From Bacteroidales bacterium (lineage in GTDB: Bacteria; Bacteroidota; Bacteroidia; Bacteroidales; P3): a stretch of DNA of 64,000 nt. The position numbers were made by a program, and so were the translations under genes. The stretch spans positions 1-64,000 of the forward strand of contig JAFXAA010000018.1 of the NCBI GenBank assembly GCA_017522105.1, in the 5' to 3' direction. The notes under the pieces were generated by a model. It was not told where the DNA came from. It searched no databases and worked only from the letters and a program-made list of their open reading frames with translations. Each line of letters starts with the position of its first letter. Within the stretch, counting starts at the first letter, position 1. Of this stretch, positions 27,450 to 36,059 are shown piece by piece.

Positions 27450-28349
27450 TTAGTTTATACGTTTTTCTTGATGTAGATATTGCCACGTGACTTTTCGTCC
27501 AATATCTGTCAATTCTGACATCTTTTTGAACGATAGTACGCCATAGTTAATTGGGTCTATGGCAATAATATCGGTGAAGGCGTCTTTGTTGCGCAATATC
27601 TGCATATAGTAAATGTGTGTGTATGCACGTATCCATAAAAAATTGGGTTGTTCGATGTTTTTTTCTTTTTCCATTATAGGAAATACCCCAATACGTCTCG
27701 TGCAATTTTCTTTAAAAAGCGGTGCGACAGGTAACATGTCATTAGTTCCTCCATCAAAGTAGTAAATGCTGTCAATCATTACAGGGGCAAATATCCCAGG
27801 TACGGCAAGGGAAGCAATCACATATTGCACTAAGTTTCCACCTGTGGATATATAGTGCGGCTTGTTCGTATTCATGTCTGTTACACAGCAATAAAATTTA
27901 ATTTGTAGAGAGTCAAATGAGTTGTGCTTAAGGTACTTTGCAAGAATACGTTGTAAGCGTCGTGTGTCTACGAGTCCACCGGAAAAATACAAGTTAGGCC
28001 GATAAATATGGCATAGATTGTCTATATGTTCTTCTTTTAGTATACCGAGAATCTCTCTTGCGGTATAACCATTGGCATAAAGAACAGCAATCAGTGACCC
28101 TATAGAAGAACCTGTTATACAATCAATTTTAATTCCGAAAGAGTCGAGAACATCCAGCACACCGATATAGCAGAATCCGAGGGCACCACCTCCGCTAAAA
28201 GATACGCCGGTAATGGCAACCGAATCTTCCTTGGTTGATTTGGACGTACCTGTTAACGCTGTCGCAAAGCAGTATCGCGGCAGCAATATAACTATTATGG
28301 CCAGAATGTATAATGTTTTTTTGCTGCCGCGATAATGCATAGACACCAA
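27450..28349 (-). CDS. Patatin-like phospholipase
   Basis: A 299-residue protein with an N-terminal hydrophobic segment (TLYILAIIVILLPRYCFA) that is a signal peptide or anchor. The patatin/RssA domain follows, with oxyanion loop SGGGALG (near 52), nucleophile GSSIG in ITGSSIGSL (near 81) and the dyad aspartate in FDGGTNDM (near 205). Patatins hydrolyse lipid acyl esters. Base composition is clearly more AT-rich than flanking genes, which suggests acquisition by transfer. It is alone with the lipoprotein gene downstream of tRNA-Glu, a common integration neighbourhood, but no integrase or attachment repeat is visible. Confidence 0.9.
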   Translation of the reverse strand: MVSMHYRGSKKTLYILAIIVILLPRYCFATALTGTSKSTKEDSVAITGVSFSGGGALGFCYIGVLDVLDSFGIKIDCITGSSIGSLIAVLYANGYTAREILGILKEEHIDNLCHIYRPNLYFSGGLVDTRRLQRILAKYLKHNSFDSLQIKFYCCVTDMNTNKPHYISTGGNLVQYVIASLAVPGIFAPVMIDSIYYFDGGTNDMLPVAPLFKENCTRRIGVFPIMEKEKNIEQPNFLWIRAYTHIYYMQILRNKDAFTDIIAIDPINYGVLSFKKMSELTDIGRKVTWQYLHQEKRIN

Positions 28350-28399
28350 CTATTTGTATAGAATGGTAATATGACGAGTAAACATCATTAATGTAAAAG

Positions 28400-28900
28400 T
28401 TATGCCGCTGCAGCGAGGCCTACTACGACAATGCCAACAAGACCCGCAACTATTATTGCTGGTACCCCAACAAGGAAAAATATAGTTTTACCAGCGCTCA
28501 CGTGAGATATTTTTTTGTCATACTCCAGCTTTTCAATCTTGTTGACGGGTGATTCTATACCGCATAGTTTCTCGTAATTTTTGCCGTCTGTTGTAACACA
28601 GCCCCCCACTTGCACATTTTCTACATAGTATATATCGTCATCGTTTTTCACATTATACGTTACGTTGTATTCCATAGTGTTTCCAAGGGTGTCTTTCAAT
28701 TTGTAGATGTCGTGGCGGGTTCCGTCGATATCACTTGATTGTTTTGTATCGTATAACAGGTATCCATCTGTAGCCAGTTCACGTTGCGCTTCTGCAACGG
28801 CCTTTTTATACGATGTGGTGGAGCGGACTTTCTCGCTTGTGCGGCAACTTGTCAGCAATGCAAGCAGAGCAAACATTAGACATAATGTAGTCTTTTTCAT
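28400..28900 (-). CDS. Small lipoprotein, family 1 of a two-copy set
   Basis: A 166-residue protein with signal and lipobox FALLALLTSC. The frame continues upstream to 28993, but ATG 28900 starts the signal peptide. The middle reads YKLKDTLGNTMEYNVTY...YYVENVQVGGCVTTDG...EKLCGIESPV, which matches the lipoprotein at 47013 almost motif by motif (GNTM, YY-NV-V-GC-T-D, E-LCG--SPV). The C-terminus adds a hydrophobic helix (FFLVGVPAIIVAGLVGIVVVG) absent from the other copy. Function unknown. It lies upstream of the patatin gene, probably in the same AT-rich unit. Confidence 0.8.
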   Translation of the reverse strand: MKKTTLCLMFALLALLTSCRTSEKVRSTTSYKKAVAEAQRELATDGYLLYDTKQSSDIDGTRHDIYKLKDTLGNTMEYNVTYNVKNDDDIYYVENVQVGGCVTTDGKNYEKLCGIESPVNKIEKLEYDKKISHVSAGKTIFFLVGVPAIIVAGLVGIVVVGLAAAA

Positions 28901-28993
28901 GGCATAATCCCTGGTTTGTGTCGGGCGCAACTTTTGGATGCCTTGGCTCGTGGGCAGATAACCAATTAACATAAAGAAAGTGGAGCCATCCAT

Positions 28994-29191
28994 TCCCTAT
29001 TCTCAGACGTTGGGCTTGGACTCCCTTTAATTTTGGTACAAAGAAGAAAAGGTCCTGATACAACTCCACTTGATGTATGCCGTTTGAACGGATACAATAC
29101 AAGTATGATGTCATTAACCTCATTCCGTCTTTGTACCTTCGTGAAGTGTCCAAGTTCACGTCTGCGGAACAGAGAAAATGCGCTTTCTTAC
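28994..29191 (-). other. Long leader region of the lipoprotein gene, possible leader ORF
   Basis: A minus-strand -7 box at 29219 lies ~310 bases before the lipoprotein start. The intervening sequence includes an ATG at 29159 opening a frame (MNLDTSRRYKDGMRLM...) that I do not recognise and that runs into the lipoprotein gene. It may be a leader ORF, a gene remnant or just untranslated leader. Confidence 0.3.
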
Positions 29192-29226
29192 GGTCTTTCT
29201 ATCTGTTGAAAGACGGTGCAAAGATA
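29192..29226 (-). promoter_or_regulatory. Minus-strand promoter with a hairpin at the transcript start
   Basis: The minus strand reads TATCTTTG (29226-29219) and shortly after it a 7-bp hairpin GTCTTTC/GAAAGAC (29193-29214). Confidence 0.5.
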
Positions 29227-29418
29227 GCAATTTTTTTTGAATAGGGGATGAATAATGTTTTGAAGAATTTGATTTTCGTGTATAGTGATTTGAAATACAG
29301 GTGTATAGTGATGGTTTCCTGTACTGCATTTTTTCTTTTATCTACCATATAACTTTTTTTTTATCTATCCTTGACGAAATGTTTTAACTATTACCTTCAG
29401 TATACAAAATCATAATAA

Positions 29419-29450
29419 TTTTGTCAGCCAGCCTTTTTTGCGTATCTTTG
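29419..29450 (+). promoter_or_regulatory. Promoter of the truA-prmA-topB genes
   Basis: TTTTG (29419-29423) and TATCTTTG (29443-29450) are 19 bases apart. The ATG at 29462 is only 11 bases from the box. Confidence 0.75.
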
Positions 29451-29461
29451 CATCTTGTATT

Positions 29462-30202
29462 ATGGGACGCTATTTTATCCATCTGGCCTATAACGGAGCG
29501 TGTTACAACGGCTGGCAGACGCAGCCGGGGCTGCCCACTGTGCAGCTGACCCTCGAGAATGCTCTCTCCACGCTGCTGCGCACCTCCATAGCCGTCGTTG
29601 GCTGCGGACGCACGGACACCGGCGTGCACGCCAGCGACTTCTACGCCCACTTCGATGCCGAGGGGGCCGTCGACTGCGACCAGCTGGTCTTCAAGCTCAA
29701 CAACCTGCTGCCGCCAGACATCGTCATCTACGGCATCTTCCCCGTGGCCGACAACGCCCATGCGCGCTTCGACGCCACCGCCCGCACCTACCAATACCAC
29801 GTCAGCGACCGCCGCCTGCCTTTCCGCCAGGGGCAGTACTGCCGCATCTACTACCGTCCCGACATAGCCCTCATGAACGAGGCCGCCCGTGTGCTGATGG
29901 AGTACGACGACTTCACCTCCTTCGCCAAGCTCCACACGCAGGTGAAGACCAATATCTGCCACCTCACGCGTGCCGACTGGGCCGAAGAGGACGGCGGCTG
30001 GGTCTTCACAATCCGCAGCAATCGCTTCCTGCGCAACATGGTGCGCTCCGTCACCGGCACGCTCCTCGACGTGGGGCGCGGCAAGCTCACCATCGACGGC
30101 CTGCGCCAGATCATAGAGCGCAAAGACCGCTGTGCGGCAGGCGTCAGCATGCCCGCCTGCGGACTCTTCCTCACCAAAGTGGAGTACCCGGGGCGGTTAT
30201 GA
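29462..30202 (+). CDS. truA: tRNA pseudouridine(38-40) synthase TruA
   Basis: A 246-residue enzyme that forms pseudouridine in the tRNA anticodon arm. Motifs are the GW motif YNGACYNGWQTQP (near 10-22), the catalytic aspartate in GCGRTDTGVHAS (near 52) and RFDATARTYQY. FLRNMVRSVTGTLLDVG near residue 190 is the conserved C-terminal signature. ATG 29462 is only about 10 bases after the -7 box, so the mRNA may be nearly leaderless. prmA starts 24 bases downstream across a heptamer repeat. Confidence 0.97.
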   Translation: MGRYFIHLAYNGACYNGWQTQPGLPTVQLTLENALSTLLRTSIAVVGCGRTDTGVHASDFYAHFDAEGAVDCDQLVFKLNNLLPPDIVIYGIFPVADNAHARFDATARTYQYHVSDRRLPFRQGQYCRIYYRPDIALMNEAARVLMEYDDFTSFAKLHTQVKTNICHLTRADWAEEDGGWVFTIRSNRFLRNMVRSVTGTLLDVGRGKLTIDGLRQIIERKDRCAAGVSMPACGLFLTKVEYPGRL

Positions 30203-30226
30203 GTTATGAGTTAAGAGTTAAGAATT
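30199..30226. repeat. GAGTTA-type heptamer repeats between truA and prmA
   Basis: Short degenerate units GAGTTAT, GAGTTAA, GAGTTAA run from the truA stop to the prmA ATG. The same unit type occurs at 42697-42740. Confidence 0.8.
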
Positions 30227-31108
30227 ATGAAGTATATTGAAGTATCTTTCACCATGGACGACACCGGCCTCTGGCGCGACATGCTGGTAGACACCCTCGG
30301 CAACGAAGGCCCCTACGAGAGCTTCGTGGAGACCCCTGACGGCCTCAAGGCCTATGTGCAAGCCTCGCAGTATGACGCCGCCTGGCTCGCCTCGGCCGTG
30401 CAGGCATTCCCCGTGCCGCTGCGCTACAAGGCCGAAGAGATGGAAGACCGCGACTGGAATGCCGAGTGGGAGAAAGGCCATGAGGCCGTCCTCGTGCAGT
30501 ACGGCGACCACGACCGCAAGGTCGTGAACGCCGCCGCACAGGATGAAGCTGTGCGGAGCGGCAGCATCTGGGTGCGCGCACCCTTCCATCCCCACCGCGA
30601 CGACGTAAGCTACGAGCTCATCATAGAGCCCAAGATGAGCTTCGGCACCGCCCATCACCCCACCACCTACATGATGCTCAGCTATGTCGCCGAGCTGCCC
30701 GTCAACGGCTTGCGTGTGCTCGACATGGGCTGCGGCACCGCCGTGCTGGGCATCCTCGCCAAGATGCGCGGCGCCTCCTATGTCGAGGGCATCGACATCG
30801 ACGAGTGGGCCTTCGCCAACGCCCGCGAGAACGCCGCCTCCAACGGCGTGGAGCTCACCTTCAAGCTCGGTGGCGCCGAGGCCATAGATGGCACCTTCGA
30901 CATCATCCTGGCCAACATCAACCGCAACATACTCCTTGCCGACATGCCCCGCTACGCCGCCGCCCTCAACCCCGGCGGCAGCCTGCTGCTCAGCGGCTTC
31001 TACGAGGCCGACGAAGGGGCTCTCATTGCCAAAGCCAACGAGTTGGGTATGGTGCTCAAAGACAAGAAAAACCGCGACGGCTGGTCGTCGCTCCGACTAG
31101 TGAAATGA
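30227..31108 (+). CDS. prmA: Ribosomal protein L11 methyltransferase
   Basis: A 293-residue SAM-dependent methyltransferase with an N-terminal substrate-recognition domain and a Rossmann-like C-terminal domain. Signatures are KMSFGTAHHPTTYMML (near 130), the SAM loop LDMGCGTAVLGILA (near 161) and the post-II/motif IV LANINRNIL (near 225), the PrmA form of NPPY-like motifs. It trimethylates ribosomal protein L11. Its TGA overlaps the ATG of topB. Confidence 0.95.
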   Translation: MKYIEVSFTMDDTGLWRDMLVDTLGNEGPYESFVETPDGLKAYVQASQYDAAWLASAVQAFPVPLRYKAEEMEDRDWNAEWEKGHEAVLVQYGDHDRKVVNAAAQDEAVRSGSIWVRAPFHPHRDDVSYELIIEPKMSFGTAHHPTTYMMLSYVAELPVNGLRVLDMGCGTAVLGILAKMRGASYVEGIDIDEWAFANARENAASNGVELTFKLGGAEAIDGTFDIILANINRNILLADMPRYAAALNPGGSLLLSGFYEADEGALIAKANELGMVLKDKKNRDGWSSLRLVK

Positions 31109-32904
31109 TAGTTTGTATCGCTGAGAAGCCCAGTGTGGCGCGCGAGATTGCCAAGGTGCTGGGGGCCAACACCTCGCACGACGGCTACATGGAGGGCAAC
31201 GGCTACCAGGTGACCTGGACCTTCGGCCACCTCTGCACCCTCAAGGAGCCGCAGGACTACTGCGACTACTGGAAGCGGTGGTCGCTCTCGGCGCTGCCCA
31301 TGATACCGCCCCGTTTCGGCATCAAGCTCATCCCCAACCAGGGCTACGAGAAGCAGTTCCACGTCATCGAGCGCCTCATGCAGGCCGCCGACGGCATCAT
31401 CAACTGCGGCGATGCCGGCCAGGAGGGCGAGCTCATCCAGCGCTGGGTGATGCAGAAGGCCAAAGCCACCTGCCCCGTGCAGCGCCTCTGGGTCAGCAGC
31501 CTCACCGAAGAGGCCATCCGCGAGGCCTTCGCCAACCTCAAGCCGCAGAGCGAATACCAGAGCCTCTACGAGGCGGGCCTCTGCCGCGCCATCGGCGACT
31601 GGCTCCTCGGCATGAACGCCACACGCCTCTACACCCTCCGCTTCGCCACCGCCAAGGGTCAGGTGCTCAGCATAGGCCGCGTGCAGACCCCCACGCTGGC
31701 CATGATCGTCAACCGCCACTTCGAGATCAAGAACTTCAAGCCGGAGAAATACTGGGTGCTCTCCACCCTATACCGCGGCGTCGTCTTCACCTCCACCAAG
31801 GGCAAGATGAAGAAGCCCGAAGAAGGGCAGGCGGCGCTGGAGGCCATCAAAGGCCGCGACTTCACCGTCACCGACGTGCAGCAGAAAGCCGGCACCGAGG
31901 CCCCGCCGCGCCTCTTCGACCTCACCTCCCTGCAGGTGGAGTGCAACAAGAAGTACTCCTTCTCGGCCGACGACACGCTCAAGCACATACAGAGCCTCTA
32001 CGAGAAGAAACTCACCACCTACCCGCGCGTCGACACCACCTACCTCTCCGACGACGTCTACGCCAAATGCCCGCAGATACTGCAGGGGATCACCCCCTAC
32101 GCGCCGCTCATCCAGCCCCTTATGGGCAAGAAGCTCAAGAAGAGCAAAAAGGTCTTCGACACCTCCAAAGTCACCGACCACCACGCCATCATACCCACCG
32201 GACAGAACCCCCAGAACGCCAGCCTCACCACCGACGAGAAGCGCGTCTTCGACCTCGTGGCGCGCCGCTTCATAGCCGTCTTCTACCCCGACTGCAAGTT
32301 CTCGACCACCACCGTCTTGGGCGAGGTGGAAAAAGTGGAGTTCAAGGCCAGCGGCAAGCAGATACTCGAAGAGGGCTGGCGCACCGTCTTCGGCGGGCAG
32401 GCGGCCGCCACCGACGACGACGGCAAGAAGGACGACGAGCAGACCCTGCCCGACTTCAAGAAAGGGGAGAGCGGCCCCCACGAGCCCTCGCTGGCCGAGA
32501 AGCAGACCACGCCCCCAAAGCCCTATACCGAAGCCACGCTCCTCCGCGCCATGGAGACCGCCGGCAAGGCCGTAGACAACGAAGAGCTGCGCGACGCCCT
32601 CAAGGCCAACGGCATCGGCCGCCCCTCCACGCGCGCCGCCATCATCGAGACCCTCTTCAAGCGACAGTACATCAGCAAGGTGCGCAAAAGCCTCGAACCC
32701 ACGCCCACAGGCATAGCCCTCATCGGCGTCATACATGAAGAACTCCTCAAGAGCGTGGAACTCACCGGCCAGTGGGAGAAGAAGCTGCGCGACATAGAGG
32801 CCCACAAATACAGCGCCGCCCAGTTCATCGACGAGCTCAAACAGATGACCGTCCAGGTCGTCCAGGAGGTCATGAGCGACGGCACCCGCCGCATGCAATT
32901 TTAA
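31105..32904 (+). CDS. topB: DNA topoisomerase III (type IA)
   Basis: A 599-residue type IA topoisomerase. The Toprim domain begins IVCIAEKPSVAREIAKVL, with the metal-binding GDAGQEGELI segment near 110. The active-site tyrosine is Tyr306 in KLTTYPRVDTTYLSDDVY. DHHAIIPTG and GIGRPSTRAAIIETL follow. No C-terminal zinc fingers are present. It resolves recombination intermediates; RecQ (1759) is its usual partner but is encoded 29 kb away. I chose ATG 31105 because the frame upstream lies inside prmA. Confidence 0.96.
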   Translation: MIVCIAEKPSVAREIAKVLGANTSHDGYMEGNGYQVTWTFGHLCTLKEPQDYCDYWKRWSLSALPMIPPRFGIKLIPNQGYEKQFHVIERLMQAADGIINCGDAGQEGELIQRWVMQKAKATCPVQRLWVSSLTEEAIREAFANLKPQSEYQSLYEAGLCRAIGDWLLGMNATRLYTLRFATAKGQVLSIGRVQTPTLAMIVNRHFEIKNFKPEKYWVLSTLYRGVVFTSTKGKMKKPEEGQAALEAIKGRDFTVTDVQQKAGTEAPPRLFDLTSLQVECNKKYSFSADDTLKHIQSLYEKKLTTYPRVDTTYLSDDVYAKCPQILQGITPYAPLIQPLMGKKLKKSKKVFDTSKVTDHHAIIPTGQNPQNASLTTDEKRVFDLVARRFIAVFYPDCKFSTTTVLGEVEKVEFKASGKQILEEGWRTVFGGQAAATDDDGKKDDEQTLPDFKKGESGPHEPSLAEKQTTPPKPYTEATLLRAMETAGKAVDNEELRDALKANGIGRPSTRAAIIETLFKRQYISKVRKSLEPTPTGIALIGVIHEELLKSVELTGQWEKKLRDIEAHKYSAAQFIDELKQMTVQVVQEVMSDGTRRMQF

Positions 32905-33021
32905 CATTTCGCCCCCTTTTTCCTTTGTTTTTGCCCCAAAATAAAACATGCTGTATATTAGCATGTTGGCTGTTTAGCTATAGCCTGTATATAACACGCT
33001 GGTTGTCAGTAGTCTGTCCTG
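32905..33021. other. Non-coding stretch after topB with a small hairpin
   Basis: Contains ACATGCT-GTATATT-AGCATGT (32946-32966), a 7-bp hairpin without a T-tract. No gene seen. Confidence 0.4.
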
Positions 33022-33071
33022 ACCAAGTCTTTACCAACTCCTTACCATCTCCTTACCAACACTATACCATC
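33022..33071. repeat. 11-bp phased ACCAA/ACCAT boxes
   Basis: ACCAA or ACCAT begins at 33022, 33033, 33044, 33055 and 33066, exactly 11 bp apart. A complementary GATGGTA follows at 33088-33094. Confidence 0.8.
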
Positions 33072-33170
33072 ACTTTTTTTGATAAGAGATGGTAATATTT
33101 TAACATTTCGTTGACAAGGTTTAGTCATGGGAGATAAGTGGCAAAAAAACAATGCCGACATGTTTTTTTT

Positions 33171-33194
33171 TATTTTTGTACAATAATATATTTG
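33171..33194 (+). promoter_or_regulatory. Two candidate -7 boxes upstream of the acyl-CoA synthetase gene
   Basis: TATTTTTG at 33171-33178 and TATATTTG at 33187-33194 both fit TAnnTTTG; neither has a clear -33 box. Confidence 0.5.
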
Positions 33195-33242
33195 CTGCGT
33201 CGTTATGAGAATATATTTAGAAAAACAATAAAAAGCAAAAAC

Positions 33243-35315
33243 ATGATAGCAAAAGAACTACTCAATCCGCGCAGCATCGTCATCTGCGGTGCTTCGTCAG
33301 ATGTGCATAAGCCGGGCGGCAAAGCCCTCAAGAACCTGCTGGAGAGCCCCTTCAAGGGCCAGGTGTACGCCGTCAACCCCAAGGAGACGGAGGTGCAGGG
33401 CGTGAAGTGCTACGCCAAGGTCGACGACCTGCCGCAGGTGGACTGCGCCATCCTCTGCATCGCCGCCAAGTTCTGTGCCCAGACGGTCGACGTGCTGGCC
33501 AAGGAGAAAGGCACCAAGGGCTTCATCATCATCAGCGCCGGCTTCAGCGAGGAGAACGCCGAGGGCGCCGCCATCGAGAAGCACATCGTCGACACCATCA
33601 ACAGCGTCGGCGGCTCGCTCATAGGCCCCAACTGCACGGGCTTCCTCAACACCAACTATGCAGGCTGCTTCGACGCCCCGATACCCCACCTTGACCCCAA
33701 GGGTGTGGACTTCATCACCGGCAGCGGCGCCACGGCCGTGTTCATCAAGGAGTACGGCATGAGCAACGGCCTGAAGTTCAACAGTGTGTGGGCCGTTGGC
33801 AACAGCGCCCAGCTGGGCATCGAGGATGTGCTGGAGCACCTCGACGAGACCTTCGACCCCGAGAAGTCCTCGCGTGTAATCATGCTCTACATGGAGAAGA
33901 TCGGCGACCCGCAGCGGTTGCTCAAGCATAGCCGCAGCCTCATCAACAAGGGCTGCCACATAGCGGCCATCAAGAGCGGCGGCAGCGCCGCCGGCAGCCG
34001 CGCTGCCAGCAGCCACACCGGCGCTCTGGCCACCAACGACGCCGCCGTGGACGCCCTGTTCCGCAAGGCCGGCATCGTCCGCTGCCAGAACCGTCAGGAG
34101 CTGACCACCGTCTGCGCCGTCTTCATGCACCCCGAGATCAAGGGCAAGCGCTGCGCCGTCATCACCCACGCCGGCGGCCCCGCCGTGATGCTGACCGACG
34201 TGCTGAGCAACGGCGGCATGGAGGTGCCCTCGCTCAAGGAGCACCCCGCCAGCCCCGCCCTGCTGGAGAAGCTCTTCGCGGGCTCCTCGGTGGGCAACCC
34301 CATCGACTTCCTGGCCACCGGCACCGCCGAGCAGCTGGGCTACATCATCGACGCCGTCGAGAACGACTACACGGACATCGACTTCTCCGTGGTCATCTTC
34401 GGCAGCCCCGGACTGTTCAGCAACAAGGAGGTCTACGACCTGCTCGACGAGAAGATGAAGACCTGCAAGAAGCCCATCTTCCCCGTGCTGCCGAGCATCA
34501 TCAACGTCAAGGAGGAGATCGAGGACTTCATTGCCAAGGGCCGCATCAACTTCCCGGAGGAGTGCGTCCTCGGCAACGCCATCTGCAAGGTGTATCACAC
34601 CCCCAAGCCCCAGCCGGAGCATGTGGAGACACCCAAGATAGACGTGGCGCGCATCCGCAAGACCGTGGAGCGCTGCAAGGACGGCTACATGGAGATCGCC
34701 GACTACAACGAGCTGCTCGACGCCGCCGGCATCAGCCGCAAGAAGAGCGTGGAGGTGAGCAAGAAGGAGGATGCCCTGGCCTTCGCCAAGGAGGTGGGCT
34801 GCTCCAAGGACGTGCCGCTGGTGATGAAGGTCGTCGGCCCGCTGCACAAGAGCGACGTGGGCGGCGTGACCCTCGGCGTGAAAGACCTCGACACCGTGGC
34901 CAAGGAGTTTGACCGCCTGATAGTCATCCCCGAGACCTACGCTGTGGAGATGTACCCGATGCTCGACGGCACCGACGTCTACATCGGCGCCATCCGCGAT
35001 GCCAAGTTCGGCCACCAGATATTCTTCGGCCTTGGCGGCATCTTCATTGAGGTGCTGAAGGACGTGCAGAGCGCCCTGGCACCCATCACCGCCGCCGAAG
35101 CCAAGGAGATGCTCAAGCAGCTCAAGGGCTACAAGATACTGGAAGGCGTGCGTGGCCAGGAGGGTGTCAACCTCGACCTCTATGCCGACCAGATTGCCCG
35201 CGTCAGCGCCCTGGTGCAGACCGCTCCCGAGATTGCGGAGATGGACCTCAACCCGCTGCTTGGCAACCCGCGCTATGTCACGGCCGTGGACGCCCGTATT
35301 CGTCTGGAAAAATAA
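33243..35315 (+). CDS. ADP-forming acetate/acyl-CoA synthetase (fused alpha and beta subunits)
   Basis: A 690-residue fusion that makes ATP and acid from acyl-CoA, ADP and Pi, or the reverse. A CoA-binding domain (RSIVICGASSDVHKPGGKALKNLL) opens the protein. The succinyl-CoA-ligase-like domains follow, with the phospho-histidine candidate His258 in SRAASSHTGAL. The ATP-grasp beta part covers about residues 480-690 (PLVMKVVGPLHKSDVGGVTLGV, and EMDLNPLL at the end). Such enzymes give substrate-level ATP in fermenting anaerobes. The frame runs back to 33138, but ATG 33243 begins the conserved domain. Confidence 0.93.
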   Translation: MIAKELLNPRSIVICGASSDVHKPGGKALKNLLESPFKGQVYAVNPKETEVQGVKCYAKVDDLPQVDCAILCIAAKFCAQTVDVLAKEKGTKGFIIISAGFSEENAEGAAIEKHIVDTINSVGGSLIGPNCTGFLNTNYAGCFDAPIPHLDPKGVDFITGSGATAVFIKEYGMSNGLKFNSVWAVGNSAQLGIEDVLEHLDETFDPEKSSRVIMLYMEKIGDPQRLLKHSRSLINKGCHIAAIKSGGSAAGSRAASSHTGALATNDAAVDALFRKAGIVRCQNRQELTTVCAVFMHPEIKGKRCAVITHAGGPAVMLTDVLSNGGMEVPSLKEHPASPALLEKLFAGSSVGNPIDFLATGTAEQLGYIIDAVENDYTDIDFSVVIFGSPGLFSNKEVYDLLDEKMKTCKKPIFPVLPSIINVKEEIEDFIAKGRINFPEECVLGNAICKVYHTPKPQPEHVETPKIDVARIRKTVERCKDGYMEIADYNELLDAAGISRKKSVEVSKKEDALAFAKEVGCSKDVPLVMKVVGPLHKSDVGGVTLGVKDLDTVAKEFDRLIVIPETYAVEMYPMLDGTDVYIGAIRDAKFGHQIFFGLGGIFIEVLKDVQSALAPITAAEAKEMLKQLKGYKILEGVRGQEGVNLDLYADQIARVSALVQTAPEIAEMDLNPLLGNPRYVTAVDARIRLEK

Positions 35316-35320
35316 ACATT

Positions 35321-36037
35321 ATGAAAAAGACTATAGCTCTCACGGTGCTCGCCGCCGCACTGGCTCTGGCCGGTGCGGGGCGTGCACAGGTGCTCGTCAA
35401 TGCTGGTTTCATCAACAAGAACGCCAGCGTGATAACCACGAAGGTCTCCAACGACTCCACCTACAGCGGCTGGCAGAACATCGGCAAGGGCTTCTATGTG
35501 GGCTTTGGCTATAACTTCGATATCTGGAAAGGTATAGGTGTGGCCCCCGCAGTGTACTTCAACTACGGCAAGCATTCGGAGGCCTACAGCGAGACTTTCG
35601 GCGGTGTGGACTACAACTACACTGCCTGGCTCAAGACCATGGACCTCAACATCCCGCTGCTGATCACCTACAAGTACGAGTTCTGGTATGACCTGCTTGT
35701 CGGGTCGGTCTACGTGGGACCGGTGTTCCAGATGGGGCTCTCCTCGAAGGGCGAGCGGGTGCGCACCGTGCTCGACGAAGTGGAGGCCACACCGTTGGAC
35801 TACTATGCCGCCGACAGCAACGGCTGGACGAAGCACACCAAGTATGACCTTGGCATCATGATTGGCACTGGGTTCCAGGCCTATGGTGCGCGCTTCGACA
35901 TTGGCTACACCTTCGGCATACTGGAACGTTCGGGCGAAGGCATCAAGGACGGCAAGTACGAGTCAATAATCATGGGCCAGTTCTTCGTGGGCCTTGGCTA
36001 TAGTTTCGACCCATTCCCAAAACGTAGAAAACGTTAA
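35321..36037 (+). CDS. Outer-membrane beta-barrel protein (PorT/OMP_b-brl-like)
   Basis: A 238-residue protein with a signal peptide ending GAGRAQ and repeating amphipathic strands rich in Tyr, Gly and Phe (for example GFYVGFGYNFDIW, LLVGSVYVGPVFQMG and ARFDIGYTFGIL). The last strand, MGQFFVGLGYSF, is followed by a short basic tail. It fits an 8-stranded outer-membrane barrel of unknown role. It lies 5 bases after the synthetase gene. The broken gene at 36060 encodes a related C-terminal strand set. Confidence 0.85.
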   Translation: MKKTIALTVLAAALALAGAGRAQVLVNAGFINKNASVITTKVSNDSTYSGWQNIGKGFYVGFGYNFDIWKGIGVAPAVYFNYGKHSEAYSETFGGVDYNYTAWLKTMDLNIPLLITYKYEFWYDLLVGSVYVGPVFQMGLSSKGERVRTVLDEVEATPLDYYAADSNGWTKHTKYDLGIMIGTGFQAYGARFDIGYTFGILERSGEGIKDGKYESIIMGQFFVGLGYSFDPFPKRRKR

Positions 36038-36059
36038 AGAAACATTTACAGCAACTAAA

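Noticed and set aside
27425..29400. Integrative element at tRNA-Glu
   Set aside because: Composition supports transfer, but no integrase, relaxase or attachment repeat was seen.
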